Assembly: GCF_021278965.1 (NCBI RefSeq)
Contig: NZ_CP065589.1
Coordinates: 1,245,001 to 1,309,000 of the forward strand
Direction: 5' to 3'
Source of the DNA: Chryseobacterium capnotolerans
GTDB lineage: Bacteria > Bacteroidota > Bacteroidia > Flavobacteriales > Weeksellaceae
DNA length: 64,000 nt
In this document: in pieces, positions 11,774-21,319 of the stretch
Layout: each line of letters starts with the position of its first letter
Numbering within the stretch: position 1 is the first letter of the stretch
The notes under the pieces: generated by a model
Databases searched by the model: none
The model's input: only the letters and a program-made list of their open reading frames with translations
What the model was told of the DNA's origin: nothing
Made by a program: the position numbers and the translations under genes

Positions 11774-12823
11774 ATGAAAACATCAGATTTTAATTTTGAT
11801 CTTCCTGCGGAATTATTGGCAGAACACCCATCAGAGCACAGAGACGAAGCTAGATTAATGGTTCTTGATAGAAAGACACAAACTATCGAGCACAAATTAT
11901 TCAAAGATGTAGTGGATTATTTTGATGAAGACGATTTGTTCATCTTCAACAATACTAAAGTTTTCCCTGCACGTCTTTATGGAAACAAAGAAAAAACAGG
12001 TGCTAAAATTGAAGTTTTCCTTTTAAGAGAATTGGATAAGGAAACAAGAGTTTGGGATGTTTTGGTAGATCCTGCGAGAAAAATCAGAATTGGTAACAAA
12101 TTATTCTTCACAGAAGATGAGTCTTTGGTAGCTGAGGTTATTGATAACACTACTTCAAGAGGAAGAACATTAAGATTCTTATTCGACGGTTCTTACGACG
12201 AGTTCAGATCAAAACTAAAGGAACTAGGAGAAACTCCACTTCCAAAATATATCAAAAGAGCAGTAGAGCCGGAAGATGCAGAAAGATACCAGACGATCTA
12301 TGCTAAAGTTGAAGGTGCGGTAGCTGCCCCTACAGCAGGTCTTCACTTCTCTAAGCATTTGATGAAGAGATTAGAGATCAAAGGAATCAATTTTGCTGAA
12401 GTTACCCTTCACGTAGGATTAGGAACTTTCAATCCAATCGAGGTAGAAGATCTTTCTAAGCACAAAATGGAATCTGAAGAGATCATCATTGATGAGAAAA
12501 ATGCTTTGATCATTAATAAAGCAGTAGAATCTCACAGAAGAGTTTGTGCAGTAGGAACAACTACGATGAGAGCGTTGGAAACTTCTGTTTCTTCAAACAA
12601 AAAAATCTCTGCTTTCAACGGTTGGACAAATAAATTCATTTATCCGCCTCACGATTTCGGAGTTGCTAACTCAATGATCACGAACTTCCACACACCGAAA
12701 TCTACATTGATTATGATGATTGCTGCATTTGCTGGAAGAGATTTCATCATGCATGCTTATGAAGAAGCCGTAAAAGAGAAGTATAAGTTCTATTCTTACG
12801 GTGATGCAATGCTAATCCTTTAA
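11774..12823 (+). CDS. queA: S-adenosylmethionine:tRNA ribosyltransferase-isomerase
   Basis: 349 residues, the full length of QueA, which transfers the ribosyl part of SAM to 7-aminomethyl-7-deazaguanine in tRNA to give epoxyqueuosine. Family blocks are clear along the length: [20 protein letters not shown] at the start, [13 protein letters not shown], the [10 protein letters not shown] block near residue 180, [12 protein letters not shown] and [10 protein letters not shown], with [10 protein letters not shown] near the end. It has a recognisable promoter upstream. Downstream lies the inserted four-helix-bundle element and then rlmN, another nucleic-acid-modifying enzyme. Confidence 0.97.
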   Translation: MKTSDFNFDLPAELLAEHPSEHRDEARLMVLDRKTQTIEHKLFKDVVDYFDEDDLFIFNNTKVFPARLYGNKEKTGAKIEVFLLRELDKETRVWDVLVDPARKIRIGNKLFFTEDESLVAEVIDNTTSRGRTLRFLFDGSYDEFRSKLKELGETPLPKYIKRAVEPEDAERYQTIYAKVEGAVAAPTAGLHFSKHLMKRLEIKGINFAEVTLHVGLGTFNPIEVEDLSKHKMESEEIIIDEKNALIINKAVESHRRVCAVGTTTMRALETSVSSNKKISAFNGWTNKFIYPPHDFGVANSMITNFHTPKSTLIMMIAAFAGRDFIMHAYEEAVKEKYKFYSYGDAMLIL

Positions 12824-12831
12824 AAAAGTAA

Positions 12832-13238
12832 AAAGAGCCAGGTTAAAAGTAAGAAAAGCAGAGATGAGACAAAATGATTTACTTACAAGGACTTTTATAT
12901 TTGGAGTTAATTGTCTTAAGTTTTTAAGAACACTTCCAAATGATCCTGAAAGTAAATTAATAAGGTTTCAACTTGGGAAATCAGCAACTTCGATAGGGGC
13001 TAATTATGAAGAATCACAAGCAGGATCTTCTAAAGCAGATTTTAAAAATAAAGTAAAAATTGCTTTAAGAGAAGCCAGAGAAAGTAATTTTTGGCTTCGG
13101 GTTTTAGAAAAATTAGACTGTTATGATTCTGAAGAATTTAAAGACTTATTGAATGAAAGTAACGAATTGAAAAACATTTTGGCTGCAATAGTTAATAATA
13201 CTAAACTTTAAAACTTTTTACTTTTAACCTGGCTCTTT
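12832..13238. mobile_element. inverted-repeat-bounded element carrying a four-helix-bundle gene (IVS-like)
   Basis: A perfect 21-base inverted repeat (12832-12852 and 13218-13238; core AGAGCCAGGTTAAAAGT) frames the small four-helix-bundle gene. Its 407 bases sit between queA and rlmN. The architecture, a gene in the loop of a long stem, is that of the intervening sequences found in some bacterial 23S rRNA genes, which carry the same protein family. I see no target-site duplication beyond the repeat and no transposase. Calling it mobile is an inference from this structure. Confidence 0.55.
12864..13211 (+). CDS. four helix bundle protein (S23/IVP family)
   Basis: 115 residues. The N-terminal 'DLLTRTFIFGVNCLKFLRTL', the GKSATSIGANYEESQ turn and the KVKIALREARESNFWL helix are the TIGR02436 four-helix-bundle signature, first described from proteins encoded in 23S rRNA intervening sequences. 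Relatives include the Avd accessory protein of diversity-generating retroelements; I see no reverse transcriptase or variable repeat here. The gene is framed by a perfect 21-base inverted repeat. Molecular function is not established; family members form pentameric barrels that bind nucleic acid. Confidence 0.85.
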   Translation: MRQNDLLTRTFIFGVNCLKFLRTLPNDPESKLIRFQLGKSATSIGANYEESQAGSSKADFKNKVKIALREARESNFWLRVLEKLDCYDSEEFKDLLNESNELKNILAAIVNNTKL

Positions 13239-13244
13239 AATATT

Positions 13245-14279
13245 ATGAAAGACATCCGTACATTATCACTAGATCAGCTTAAAGAATACTTCGTATCTTT
13301 AGGAGAAAAGCCGTTTCGCGCGAAGCAGGTCTATGACTGGCTATGGAGTAAAAACCTCCATTCGATCGATGAAATGACGAATCTTTCGAAACCTCTTCGT
13401 GAAAGAATTTCCGAAGAATATACCATTAATCCTGTTTCTGTAGATCTTCTTCAAAAAAGTTCCGATGGAACCATCAAAAACGGAGTGAAACTTCATGATG
13501 GGTTATTGGTAGAATCTGTTCTTATTCCAACAGAAACAAGAACAACAGCTTGTGTATCTTCACAGGTAGGCTGCTCATTGAACTGCGAATTCTGTGCTAC
13601 AGCAAAACTGAAAAGGATGAGAAACCTTGAGGTGGCGGAAATTGTAGATCAGGTTGCTCTGATTGACAGCCAAAGCAGAATGTACTTTGACAGACCACTT
13701 TCCAATATTGTATTCATGGGAATGGGAGAACCGATGATGAACTACAAAAATGTAGTGGAAGCTATCAGAAAGATCACTCAGCCGGAAGGATTAGGAATGT
13801 CGCCAAGAAGAATTACTGTTTCTACATCAGGAATTCCAAAAATGATCAAAATGCTTGCTGATGATGAATTGCGTGTGAAACTGGCGCTTTCTCTTCACTC
13901 AGCGATTGAAGTAAAACGTAATGAAATTATGCCTTTCTCTGATAAATTCCCATTAACGGATATTATGGAGGCACTTCAATATTGGTATCAGAAAACAGGC
14001 TCAGTAATCACTTTCGAATATTGTGTATGGAAAGGAATTAATGACGGAGATGAAGATATTAAAGCTTTAATCAAATACTGTAAGCAGGTCCCTTCAAAGG
14101 TGAATCTTATTCAATACAACCCAATCGGGGACGGGAAATATGACCAGTGTAACAAGCAGGCTGAAGAGAATTATATCCGTCAGTTGGAAAATGCGGGTGT
14201 TACAGTAATGGTCAGAAGAAGCCGAGGAGGTGATATTGATGCTGCTTGCGGACAATTAGCTAACAAAACAGCTGATTAA
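13245..14279 (+). CDS. rlmN: dual-specificity 23S rRNA/tRNA (adenine-C2) methyltransferase RlmN
   Basis: 344 residues. The radical-SAM cluster motif CxxxCxxC is Cys110, Cys114 and Cys117 in GCSLNCEFCATA. The MGMGEPMMNY and RRITVSTSGI blocks follow, and the C-terminal resolving cysteine is in DIDAACGQL. RlmN methylates A2503 of 23S rRNA and A37 of some tRNAs using two SAM molecules and a methylated cysteine. Both catalytic cysteines are present, so the enzyme should be active. It starts 6 bases beyond the right arm of the inverted repeat. Confidence 0.97.
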   Translation: MKDIRTLSLDQLKEYFVSLGEKPFRAKQVYDWLWSKNLHSIDEMTNLSKPLRERISEEYTINPVSVDLLQKSSDGTIKNGVKLHDGLLVESVLIPTETRTTACVSSQVGCSLNCEFCATAKLKRMRNLEVAEIVDQVALIDSQSRMYFDRPLSNIVFMGMGEPMMNYKNVVEAIRKITQPEGLGMSPRRITVSTSGIPKMIKMLADDELRVKLALSLHSAIEVKRNEIMPFSDKFPLTDIMEALQYWYQKTGSVITFEYCVWKGINDGDEDIKALIKYCKQVPSKVNLIQYNPIGDGKYDQCNKQAEENYIRQLENAGVTVMVRRSRGGDIDAACGQLANKTAD

Positions 14280-14329
14280 AATTTCCTTAAAAAAACCTTA
14301 AAATTCCCTTAAAGCACCATCTAAAAACC

Positions 14330-14337
14330 TAACTTTG
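14330..14337 (+). promoter_or_regulatory. -7 box of the sterol-desaturase-type gene
   Basis: TAACTTTG fits TAnnTTTG and is followed by CA. It lies 18 bases before the ATG at 14355, implying a very short leader. No clear TTG -33 element is seen upstream. Confidence 0.4.
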
Positions 14338-14354
14338 CACAAAATTATTTTGTG

Positions 14355-15302
14355 ATGATGGATTTTCTTATGAGCGAGGACGGGCTGGAACACGTATATG
14401 CCTGGGCTGTTCCCTTGCATGCTACAGTTATTTTAGCTGAAATGATTTACAGCCACGTTTCAGAGGCTAAACTATACAGTGGAAAAGACCTTGCTACAAA
14501 CGTTTATCTTGCATTGATGAACTTTGGTCTTGACCTGATTATGAAGGCGTTTGCAATGGGGGTGATGTTTTTCTTTTACAACCACAGACTTTTTTCATGG
14601 GACCTTAGTATCTGGTATCTGCTGGCTTGTTTTATAATTACTGATTTTGCTTACTATGTATTGCATTATGTGGATCACCGTTCCAGAGCATTCTGGGCTG
14701 TTCATATTACGCACCATAGTTCAGAGTTCTTTAATCTTACCACGGGATTCAGAAGCCCGGTTTTGCAGCCGCTTTACAGATATTTATACTTTTCACCATT
14801 AGCCTTTTTAGGATTCAATCCCTGGCATATCATGGTGGCATATGCTATTGGGCAGGTATATGGAACATGGGTACATACACAGACAGTAAAGAGTATGGGA
14901 TTCTTAGAGCATATTCTGGTTACTCCTTCCCATCACCGAGTACACCATGCCTGTAACATTAAGTATCTGGACAAAAACATGGGAATGTGCCTGATTATCT
15001 GGGATAAAATATTTGGAACCTTCCAGAAAGAAGATCCGAATATTCCGGTAAAATATGGAATCTATCCTAAAATGCCAGACAACAGACCTGATACAGTACT
15101 CTTTTATGAATGGAGAAAAATCTGGAAAGATCTGAAACAGCCGGGATTAAAATTCACTGATAGAATCAACTATATTTTCAATTCACCGGGATGGAGACAT
15201 GACGGAACCGGAAAAACAGTAAGACAATATCAGAAAGAATACTTTGCAAAGCAGGCACAAAAAGAGCAGACAAAGAATCAGCAGCAACAGAAAACTGCTT
15301 AA
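14355..15302 (+). CDS. sterol desaturase / fatty acid hydroxylase family membrane enzyme
   Basis: 315 residues with several membrane segments and the histidine clusters of the di-iron hydroxylase superfamily: HYVDHRSRAFWAVHITHHSS at about residues 107-127 and later PSHHRVHHACN. The family oxidises lipid alkyl chains or ring systems at the membrane. In flavobacteria a sterol substrate is improbable; a carotenoid, fatty acid or hopanoid-like lipid is more likely. The frame opens at GTG (14352), but I prefer the first ATG. The tail is basic and glutamine-rich. A terminator follows. Confidence 0.88.
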   Translation: MMDFLMSEDGLEHVYAWAVPLHATVILAEMIYSHVSEAKLYSGKDLATNVYLALMNFGLDLIMKAFAMGVMFFFYNHRLFSWDLSIWYLLACFIITDFAYYVLHYVDHRSRAFWAVHITHHSSEFFNLTTGFRSPVLQPLYRYLYFSPLAFLGFNPWHIMVAYAIGQVYGTWVHTQTVKSMGFLEHILVTPSHHRVHHACNIKYLDKNMGMCLIIWDKIFGTFQKEDPNIPVKYGIYPKMPDNRPDTVLFYEWRKIWKDLKQPGLKFTDRINYIFNSPGWRHDGTGKTVRQYQKEYFAKQAQKEQTKNQQQQKTA

Positions 15303-15334
15303 TTTTAAAAATACAATCAATAGAAATCTCTAAG

Positions 15335-15368
15335 AAGGACGGGCTTTTTGCTCGTCTTTCTTTTTTCT
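15335..15368 (+). terminator. rho-independent terminator
   Basis: A ten-pair stem (15335-15344 with 15350-15359, two G-T pairs) with a T5 loop and a T-rich tail, 32 bases after the desaturase-type gene. Confidence 0.8.
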
Positions 15369-15499
15369 TCCTTTTCGTATGTAATACTTATACTTCCAAA
15401 CTTCAAAATAGAATCACACCCCTTGTAACTCATCAAGAAATTCTAACCCACATCAGCTCAGCAACCTTCCATTTAAACTAAAAGTCCTATTTTTACATT

Positions 15500-16378
15500 A
15501 TGAAAAGAACATTTCTGCTATTGGCTTTTCTTGCCTTTCAAACTGCATTTTCACAACAGACCGATTTTCTGAAAATAAAGAGATACAGAATCAACCATTT
15601 GGATGATAAAATCCAGGAGACCTCCGGACTTACTATTTTTAATGGAAAATTATATACTTTTAATGACAGTGGAAACGCTCCGGAACTGTTTGAAATCAAT
15701 AAAACTTCCGGAGAAATAATCAAAACTCTACAAGTAAATGCTAAAAATACCGATTGGGAAGCGTTAACAAATGACGGCAACAATTTTTATATTGGAGATT
15801 TCGGAAATAATGACGGAAGCAGAAGACATCTTACTATTTTTAAAGTTCCTTTTCAAGGAGATAGCCTGCTAAATAATCAGGTAAAAGAAATTAAATTCCA
15901 TTATCCGGAGCAAACTGATTATAAATCAAGTTATTTTAATACCGACTATGATGCAGAAGCTATGGTGTATGCCCATGGAAAACTTCATCTTTTTACCAAA
16001 GAATGGGTTTCAAAATCAACGGTGCATTATGTCATTGATCCTGAACTGAACGAAAAACAGGATGCTGTAAAGGCAGAAACCTATAAAACAAACTTTATGG
16101 TAACCGATGCTGCTTACTTTGATAAAAAGCTTTATTTGGTAGGTTATAGCAAGAAAACAGAGGTGTTTATGGATGTTTTTACAGAAACTGAACCAGGAAT
16201 ATTTTTTAAAGAAAGACCAAAACATTATTATTTAGGAAGTGCCCTGTCGATAGGGCAGATTGAAGGGATTGCCGTAGATGAAACAGGAATTTCTATTTCA
16301 GGAGAAAAGTTTAAATCTCCATTGGGAAAGACAAAGTCCTCCCTTTATTTTATCCCCAAAGAGCAACTCAAGGATTAA
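15500..16378 (+). CDS. secreted beta-propeller-like protein of unknown function
   Basis: 292 residues with a signal peptide ending AFSQQ. The body has repeated short blocks typical of NHL/SMP-30-like propellers: ETSGLTIFNGKLYTFNDSGN, DWEALTNDGNNFYIGDFGNN and DAEAMVYAHGKLHLFTKEW. Proteins of this kind are usually called T9SS-associated or esterase-like phytase-type propellers, but no catalytic residues can be assigned. No C-terminal T9SS sorting domain is visible. It is separated from both neighbours by spacers of more than 70 bases. Confidence 0.65.
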   Translation: MKRTFLLLAFLAFQTAFSQQTDFLKIKRYRINHLDDKIQETSGLTIFNGKLYTFNDSGNAPELFEINKTSGEIIKTLQVNAKNTDWEALTNDGNNFYIGDFGNNDGSRRHLTIFKVPFQGDSLLNNQVKEIKFHYPEQTDYKSSYFNTDYDAEAMVYAHGKLHLFTKEWVSKSTVHYVIDPELNEKQDAVKAETYKTNFMVTDAAYFDKKLYLVGYSKKTEVFMDVFTETEPGIFFKERPKHYYLGSALSIGQIEGIAVDETGISISGEKFKSPLGKTKSSLYFIPKEQLKD

Positions 16379-16406
16379 TTTTCTCTTAAAATTGAGCGAA
16401 AAAAAT

Positions 16407-16414
16407 TATCTTTG
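16407..16414 (+). promoter_or_regulatory. -7 box of the polyprenyl synthase gene
   Basis: TATCTTTG matches TAnnTTTG and lies 38 bases before the TTG start at 16452. The -33 element is not clear. Confidence 0.4.
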
Positions 16415-16451
16415 TGATAATTAACGATTATTCACCCAGCATTCGCAGATT

Positions 16452-17429
16452 TTGGCAAATACAGTAGAAGAAATTAAACGACCGATCAATGATGAAATGA
16501 AACTTTTTGAACAGAAGTTTTATGAGTCAATGCAGAGTAAAGTAGCTTTATTAGATAAAGTAACCCGTTTTATTGTTACCACCAAAGGGAAGCAGATGCG
16601 TCCTATGTTTGTCTTTCTTTGTGCCAAGCTGACAGGAAATGTTACCGAAAAAACCTATCGTGGAGCCTCCATGATTGAGCTTATTCATACTGCTACTTTG
16701 GTGCATGATGATGTGGTGGATGAAAGTTTTAAACGTCGTAATTTCTTTTCTATTAATGCTTTATGGAAGAATAAGATTGCCGTTTTGGTAGGAGATTATC
16801 TGTTGTCAAAATCCGTATTATTATCTACAGACCATAAAGATTACGATTTATTGGGGGTGATTTCAAGAACGATCCGTGAAATGTCTGAAGGAGAGCTTCT
16901 TCAGTTAGAAAAAGCAAGAAAACTGGATATTACGGAAGATGTTTATTATGAAATTATTCGTCAGAAAACGGCTACTTTAATTGCTGCCTGTTGTGAGATA
17001 GGGGTGCTTTCCAATAATGCAGACGAAGCCCTTGCTAAGAAGATGATGGACTTCGGAACATTTACAGGAATGGCTTTCCAGATCAAAGATGATCTTTTTG
17101 ATTATTTAAGTTCTAATGTCATTGGTAAGCCGGTTGGAATTGATATTAAAGAACAGAAAATGACGCTGCCTTTAATTCATACCCTTAAAATTGCCGGCGA
17201 AAAGGACAGAAAATACTATTTCGATACCATTAAGCGTTATAATAACAATCCAAAACGCGTAAAAGAACTGATAGAGTTCGTTAAAAATTCCGGTGGATTG
17301 GAATACGCTGTTACGGTAATGAAAGATTTCCAACAAAAGGCAAAAGATATCCTGAATGAATTCCCGGAATCTGAAGCAAGAAAGTCTTTACACATTATGC
17401 TGGATTATGTAATTGAGAGAAAATTTTAA
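16452..17429 (+). CDS. polyprenyl synthetase (IspB-like trans-prenyltransferase)
   Basis: 325 residues. Both aspartate-rich motifs are present: LVHDDVVDES at about residue 85 and QIKDDLFDYL at about residue 214. With GKQMRP near residue 50 they define a long-chain trans-isoprenyl diphosphate synthase that makes the side chain of menaquinone. Translation most likely begins at a TTG (16452): the next ATG (16497) would remove part of the first helix. No ATG lies upstream in frame after the -7 box. The chain length made is not predictable by eye. Confidence 0.92.
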   Translation: MANTVEEIKRPINDEMKLFEQKFYESMQSKVALLDKVTRFIVTTKGKQMRPMFVFLCAKLTGNVTEKTYRGASMIELIHTATLVHDDVVDESFKRRNFFSINALWKNKIAVLVGDYLLSKSVLLSTDHKDYDLLGVISRTIREMSEGELLQLEKARKLDITEDVYYEIIRQKTATLIAACCEIGVLSNNADEALAKKMMDFGTFTGMAFQIKDDLFDYLSSNVIGKPVGIDIKEQKMTLPLIHTLKIAGEKDRKYYFDTIKRYNNNPKRVKELIEFVKNSGGLEYAVTVMKDFQQKAKDILNEFPESEARKSLHIMLDYVIERKF

Positions 17430-17430
17430 A

Positions 17431-17724
17431 TTAAATAATTTTCAGGGTTACAATAATAACGGCTAGAACTATACAAAATAAAGCAATTAAAAATAAATAA
17501 TCCGCAATGCTCTCAAATGAGTATTCCCGCCTTTTATTTCCTGTTCTGATCGCAAGAAATGAAAAGAAACAGCTGCATGCAAAAAGAATACAGGCCAGTC
17601 CTGCAAATTCGTCTAAATATGTATTGTGGCTGATCTTAGCGATTTTTAATGAGGTGATAATAATCAACGAAAACCCTAAAAGATTGCTGGATGCATTCAG
17701 AATATGAGGTGATTTTTTTTCCAT
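17431..17724 (-). CDS. small integral membrane protein, function unknown
   Basis: 97 residues when started at the ATG at 17724 (MEKKSPHILNASSN). The frame stays open 15 codons further upstream, but that N-terminus would be basic and untypical. There are three hydrophobic segments (about 12-30, 37-55 and 75-95). It converges tail to tail with the polyprenyl synthase, one base between the stops. No family recognised. Confidence 0.6.
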   Translation of the reverse strand: MEKKSPHILNASSNLLGFSLIIITSLKIAKISHNTYLDEFAGLACILFACSCFFSFLAIRTGNKRREYSFESIADYLFLIALFCIVLAVIIVTLKII

Positions 17725-17859
17725 CTTTACAATTTTTTTCAAAATAAAGCACAATTTTTTTATTATCAAATTTTTAAAAAAGATTATTAAAAATTAAAAT
17801 TAATTTAAAAAGTGTATATTAGCGGAATACTTGAAGAACAAAAACTTTTTTACTTAGCT

Positions 17860-20292
17860 ATGCAAACAACCTATATTGAAACACAGCAAATATCCTTCCA
17901 GGACTTTAAAAATCAAATACTTGATGATTACAGGCTAGGAAGAGTTTCTCGTGAAATGTCTTATCTCGGAAGGAGAGAGGTACTTACTGGAAAAGCTAAA
18001 TTTGGAATTTTTGGGGATGGAAAGGAACTTCCTCAGCTTGCAATGGCGAAAGTTTTCAGAAATGGAGACTTCCGTTCAGGGTATTACAGAGACCAGACTT
18101 TTGCATTGGCCATTAATGCCTTAACCGCAGAAAGTTTCTTTGCACAGATGTATGCTGATACAAGTGTAGAAAGAGAGCCGGCTTCAGCAGGAAGACAAAT
18201 GAACGGGCACTTTGCTACAAGAAGTTTAAATGAAGACGGAAGCTGGAAAGATTTAACAGCACAGAAAAACATTTCTTCCGATATTTCTCCTACAGCAGGC
18301 CAGATGCCAAGATTATTAGGATTGGCTCAGGCTTCTACTATCTATAAAAATGTAAAATTTGACGGTTCTGAGAAGTTTTCAAGAGAAGGAAATGAGATTG
18401 CTTTCGGAACAATAGGTGATGCTTCTACAGCAGAAGGCCACTTCTGGGAAACATTGAATGCTGCTTGTGCACTTCAGGTTCCTATGATTGTATCGATCTG
18501 GGATGACGGATACGGAATTTCTGTTCCTACTAAAAACCAGAGAGCAAAAGCTGATATCAGTGAAATGCTAAGCGGTTTCCAAAGAAAAGAAGGAGAGAAT
18601 CAAGGTTGTGAAATCATCCAGGTGAAAGCTTGGGATTATGCAGCATTATTGGATGCTTATGCGAAGGCAGAGCATTTTGCAAGAACAGAAAGTGTCCCTG
18701 TAGTAGTACACGTGGTAGATGTTACCCAGCCTCAAGGGCATTCTACATCAGGATCTCACGAAAGATATAAAAATGAAGCACGTTTAGCTTGGGAAGCTGA
18801 GTTTGATGGATTGGTGAAGTTCAAAGAGTGGATTCTGAACTATTCTATTGAAATTGATGGAAAAGAAGAAGTAATTGCTACTGCTGAAGAATTGGAAGCC
18901 ATTGATGAAGAAGCTAAAAAAACAGCTAAGGCTGGACAAAAAACAGCTTGGGAAAACTATCAAAGAGCTATTAAAGAATTAATTCAGTCTATTGTTCCTT
19001 TAGTAGAAAATATTAAAGGTCAGAATGCTGAAGTAGAAACAGCGCTTACTCACTTCAATAAATTGGTTTCAAAAGCTAAGAAAGATGTCTTCCATTTGGC
19101 AAGAAAATCTTTATTGGCAACAAGAGGGACTCAGTCTGCAGAAAGAAGCCAATTGATGCAGAAGTACCATGAAGTATTTGAAATCGAAAAAGATAACTAT
19201 TCTTCTCACTTGTACTCTCAGTCTGAATGGAAAGCTGAAAACATTCAGGAAATTAAACCTGTATATTCAGACAGCTCTGAAGATGTAGATGGAAGAGTAG
19301 TGATCAGAAATAACTTTGATAAAATCTTTGAAAAATATCCTGAAACATTAATCTTTGGAGAAGATACCGGAAATATCGGTGACGTAAACCAGGGATTGGA
19401 AGGAATGCAGGAGAAATACGGAGCACTACGTATCGCTGATACCGGAATCCGTGAAGCTACAATTCTTGGACAAGGAATTGGGATGGCGATGAGAGGGCTT
19501 AGACCTATCGCTGAAATCCAGTACCTAGACTACGTTCTTTACTGTCTACAGGGAATGAGTGATGATCTTGCTACAGTACATTACAGAACGAAAGGAGGTC
19601 AGAAAGCTCCATTAATCATCAGAACAAGAGGCCACAGATTAGAAGGTATCTGGCACTCAGGTTCTCCAATGGCGGGGATTCTTAACCTTTCAAAAGGTAT
19701 TTTAGTATTGGTACCGAGAAGCCTTACGAAAGCAGCTGGATTCTATAACACCATGCTTCAGGCTGACGAACCTGCGATCATCGTAGAATGTCTGAACGGA
19801 TACAGATTGAAAGAGAAGCAACCGGATAACTTAGGAGAATTCACAGTTCCTGTAGGTAAAATTGAAGTAACAAAAGAAGGAAAAGACGTTACTTTAGTCA
19901 CTTACGGTTCTACATGGAGAATTGTGACAGAAGCAGCTAACGAGTTAGAAAAATTGGGAATTTCTGCAGAAGTAATTGATATCCAGTCATTAATTCCTTT
20001 CGATTTATCTCACGAAATTGCTGAAAGCGTTAAGAAGACAAATAGATTAGTTGTGATTGACGAAGACGTTGAGGGAGGAACTACAGGATTCATCTTACAG
20101 CAGATCTTAGAAAAGCAAAAAGCTTTCAGATACTTAGATTCAGATCCGCTAACGATCTCTGCTAACGATCACAGACCAGCGTATGCAAGTGATGGTGACT
20201 ATTTCAGTAAGCCGTCTGCAGACGATATGGTAGAAAAGATCTACGCTATGTTTAACGAGACCAATCCTCAGAAATATCCAGCGATATTCTAA
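17860..20292 (+). CDS. fused alpha/beta E1 of a 2-oxoacid (branched-chain-type) dehydrogenase
   Basis: About 810 residues. The first half is a thiamine-diphosphate alpha subunit (GRREVLTGKAKFGIFGDGKE, then GDASTAEGHFWETLNAA with the cofactor-binding site, near residue 190). The second half is the transketolase-like beta subunit (FGEDTGNIGDVNQGLEGM, GGQKAPLIIRT, and DEDVEGGTTGFILQQ near the end). A roughly 100-residue helical linker joins them. Subunit fusion is common in Bacteroidota. It decarboxylates 2-oxoacids and feeds E2; lpdA in this window (48168) is a possible E3 partner. I start at the ATG at 17860 rather than at the earlier GTG, because a -7-like element overlaps the latter. Confidence 0.9.
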   Translation: MQTTYIETQQISFQDFKNQILDDYRLGRVSREMSYLGRREVLTGKAKFGIFGDGKELPQLAMAKVFRNGDFRSGYYRDQTFALAINALTAESFFAQMYADTSVEREPASAGRQMNGHFATRSLNEDGSWKDLTAQKNISSDISPTAGQMPRLLGLAQASTIYKNVKFDGSEKFSREGNEIAFGTIGDASTAEGHFWETLNAACALQVPMIVSIWDDGYGISVPTKNQRAKADISEMLSGFQRKEGENQGCEIIQVKAWDYAALLDAYAKAEHFARTESVPVVVHVVDVTQPQGHSTSGSHERYKNEARLAWEAEFDGLVKFKEWILNYSIEIDGKEEVIATAEELEAIDEEAKKTAKAGQKTAWENYQRAIKELIQSIVPLVENIKGQNAEVETALTHFNKLVSKAKKDVFHLARKSLLATRGTQSAERSQLMQKYHEVFEIEKDNYSSHLYSQSEWKAENIQEIKPVYSDSSEDVDGRVVIRNNFDKIFEKYPETLIFGEDTGNIGDVNQGLEGMQEKYGALRIADTGIREATILGQGIGMAMRGLRPIAEIQYLDYVLYCLQGMSDDLATVHYRTKGGQKAPLIIRTRGHRLEGIWHSGSPMAGILNLSKGILVLVPRSLTKAAGFYNTMLQADEPAIIVECLNGYRLKEKQPDNLGEFTVPVGKIEVTKEGKDVTLVTYGSTWRIVTEAANELEKLGISAEVIDIQSLIPFDLSHEIAESVKKTNRLVVIDEDVEGGTTGFILQQILEKQKAFRYLDSDPLTISANDHRPAYASDGDYFSKPSADDMVEKIYAMFNETNPQKYPAIF

Positions 20293-20313
20293 TTAGGATT
20301 AAAGATAAATTAT

Positions 20314-20346
20314 AAACCGCTTTCAGCTATTGAAAGCGGTTTTTTT
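20314..20346 (+). terminator. rho-independent terminator after E1
   Basis: ACCGCTTTCA (20316-20325) pairs with TGAAAGCGGT (20331-20340) around GCTAT and is followed by T7. It is a strong canonical terminator. Confidence 0.93.
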
Positions 20347-20416
20347 ATAGGGAATTATTCAATTTTGTTTTTGTAATTATAAAAATATGTGCATTTTTAT
20401 AGTGAAAACGCTATCC

Positions 20417-21269
20417 ATGAATTACATTAAAAGATTATTTCAATTATCAGTTTTATTTTTCAGTATTTTATTCTATTCTCAATCAGACAAACATGATGTT
20501 ATCCGTGGGAATTTTACTTATATATTAAAAGCCAAACTCAATACTCAGACTCCAGATTATGTGCACGAAGAATTTTTCTCTTTATACATAGGTGAAAATC
20601 GTGCTTTTTTTGCGAGTACCCAATCTCTTAAAAAAGATACAGTGATGGCGAATTCTATTGTATCCACCAAAAATCCTGATGGAAGTATAGTCATGGGTTT
20701 CAAAAACGGTACATCACTACCAAAAACAAAATTTTCCTATACCATCATACAATCCAATGATAAAGTGCAATACTTTCAACAGGTCGGAATGTCAGTACTT
20801 ACTTATAAAGAGCCTGTAATAGGGAATTGGAAGCTTATAGATGAAACAAAAATCATTAATACATTCAACTGTAAAAAAGCAACAATTACCTATAAGGGAA
20901 GAAATTGGACAGCCTGGTACGCGGCCGAAATTCCGTTACCTTATGGTCCCTATAAATTTAGTGGATTACCTGGTTTAATTATTAAAATAACAGATGATAA
21001 AAATGAGTATGATTTTGAACTTGTAAAATCTGTACCTACTTCTGAACTGGAAGGGAAGTTGATCAATATAAAGAAAACCCGATATACAGGAGCTATTGAG
21101 ACTACTCAACCGAAATTTCAACAGGCACTAAAAGCCAATAATGAAAATATAGCAGCTGTGTTGGCAAGTTCCGGAACTACTATCTTAGGGGGGCCAGGAA
21201 AAGATCAATCAAAGGCAGAAAGAATTAGACCTGAACAGAAAGTATTTAAACCCTATAGAACTGGAATAG
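20417..21269 (+). CDS. GLPGLI family protein, frame lost near its end
   Basis: A secreted protein with a signal peptide ending FYSQS and the defining block YKFSGLPGLIIKI near residue 190 (TIGR01200). The function of the family is unknown. The reading frame runs past the normal end to 21535, over the neighbouring minus-strand gene. One base forward, the sequence gives the canonical family ending NPIELE followed by TAG at 21267-21269. The break is at AAA 21248-21250, where one A appears to be extra. I therefore give the end as 21269; the 90 or so residues beyond are read-through artefact. Start at ATG 20417 rather than 20387 because it begins the signal peptide. Confidence 0.8.
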
Positions 21270-21319
21270 CTTATATCAGGTTAAATAACAGGCTGTCCTA
21301 TGCAACAGCCCATTTAATA

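Noticed and set aside
12864..13211. Diversity-generating retroelement accessory gene (avd)
   Set aside because: Same fold family, but no reverse transcriptase or template/variable repeat is in the neighbourhood.
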